Positions 5,750-5,905 of a DNA stretch of 5,905 bases are shown here, one piece after another (the stretch's first letter is position 1; the number at the start of each line of letters is the position of its first letter). A program made the position numbers and the translations under genes. The DNA lies in assembly GCA_003229495.1 (NCBI GenBank), contig QIEB01000279.1, forward strand, positions 1 through 5,905, written 5' to 3'. Below the pieces are notes generated by a model. That model was not told the DNA's origin, did no database searches, and worked only from the letters and a program-made list of their open reading frames with translations. This stretch comes from Flammeovirgaceae bacterium (GTDB taxonomy: Bacteria > Bacteroidota > Bacteroidia > Cytophagales > Cyclobacteriaceae).

Positions 5750-5905
5750 TTAGTATTGTTCTTCTAGTTTGAACACCGCGAGATAGAGCTCGCCGGCCTT
5801 GTGGCACACGGACGCAACTTCGACCTTACCGTCACCATCGAAATCGGCCCCGAGCGACGTGTATCCGGTGAGGTAAAGCGTGTTACCGTCGGGAGAGAAA
5901 CCCGC
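5750..5905 (-). CDS. C-terminal fragment of a beta-propeller / FG-GAP-like protein
   Basis: Reading the minus strand from the right edge, the frame stays open for 51 codons and stops with TAA at 5750-5752; the start lies outside the window. The peptide contains FSPDGNTLYLTG, typical of a propeller blade strand, then GADFDGDGKVEVAS. The latter matches the calcium-binding DxDGDG loop of FG-GAP or VCBS repeats. It ends in LYLAVFKLEEQY. Such proteins are usually exported and sit on the surface, but no signal peptide can be seen here and no T9SS tail is present. GC content is about 59%, and about two thirds of codons end in G or C, clearly above the rest of the window. This may mean transferred DNA or an assembly join. 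The peptide is too short to name a family firmly. Confidence 0.6.
   Translation of the reverse strand, partial: AGFSPDGNTLYLTGYTSLGADFDGDGKVEVASVCHKAGELYLAVFKLEEQY

Overview
The window looks like chromosomal DNA of a member of the Bacteroidota (Flavobacteriia or a nearby class). The main reasons are a secreted protein with a type IX secretion C-terminal sorting domain, the Bacteroidota-style LPVEL...YRLRQVDFDG hinge domain just before it, the lack of Shine-Dalgarno sequences ahead of any start, and an IcmF of the kind seen in that phylum. No other source was consulted, so genus and species are not claimed.

Layout: (1) 1-255, the 3' end of an unrecognised plus-strand gene. (2) 252-1298, minus strand, a cell-surface or secreted protein (signal peptide, beta-solenoid-like repeats, hinge domain, T9SS tail), whose stop codon overlaps that of the gene to its left. 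(3) 1299-1466, a divergent intergenic region with a perfect 13-bp tandem duplication just before the next start. (4) 1467-4861, plus strand, the fused isobutyryl-CoA mutase IcmF (B12-binding domain, MeaB-like GTPase, acyl-CoA mutase barrel). It is interrupted at about 2060-2087 by a -1 frame change that splits it into two overlapping reading frames. (5) 4877-5305, an OsmC-family protein 15 bases downstream, probably co-transcribed. (6) 5290-5501, a striking tandem array: 24 octamers in unbroken 8-bp register (core GAACA plus three variable bases), then about three heptamers. The first two octamers lie inside the osmC-family gene and supply its stop codon. (7) 5502-5749, non-coding, with inverted repeats and a GC-rich hairpin. 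(8) 5750-5905, minus strand, the C-terminal 51 residues of a beta-propeller or FG-GAP-like protein with clearly higher GC than the rest.

The metabolic core is icmF. It would interconvert isobutyryl-CoA and n-butyryl-CoA with adenosylcobalamin, with its own GTPase domain loading and protecting the cofactor. The active-site residues (Phe and Gln where methylmalonyl-CoA mutase has Tyr and Arg) support this specificity. The OsmC-family protein may be a thiol peroxidase travelling with it, but a functional link is only inference.

No clearly new multi-gene system is visible. The points most worth checking are the frame break in icmF, the GAACA-N3 octamer array that runs into a coding sequence, and the compositional change at the right edge.
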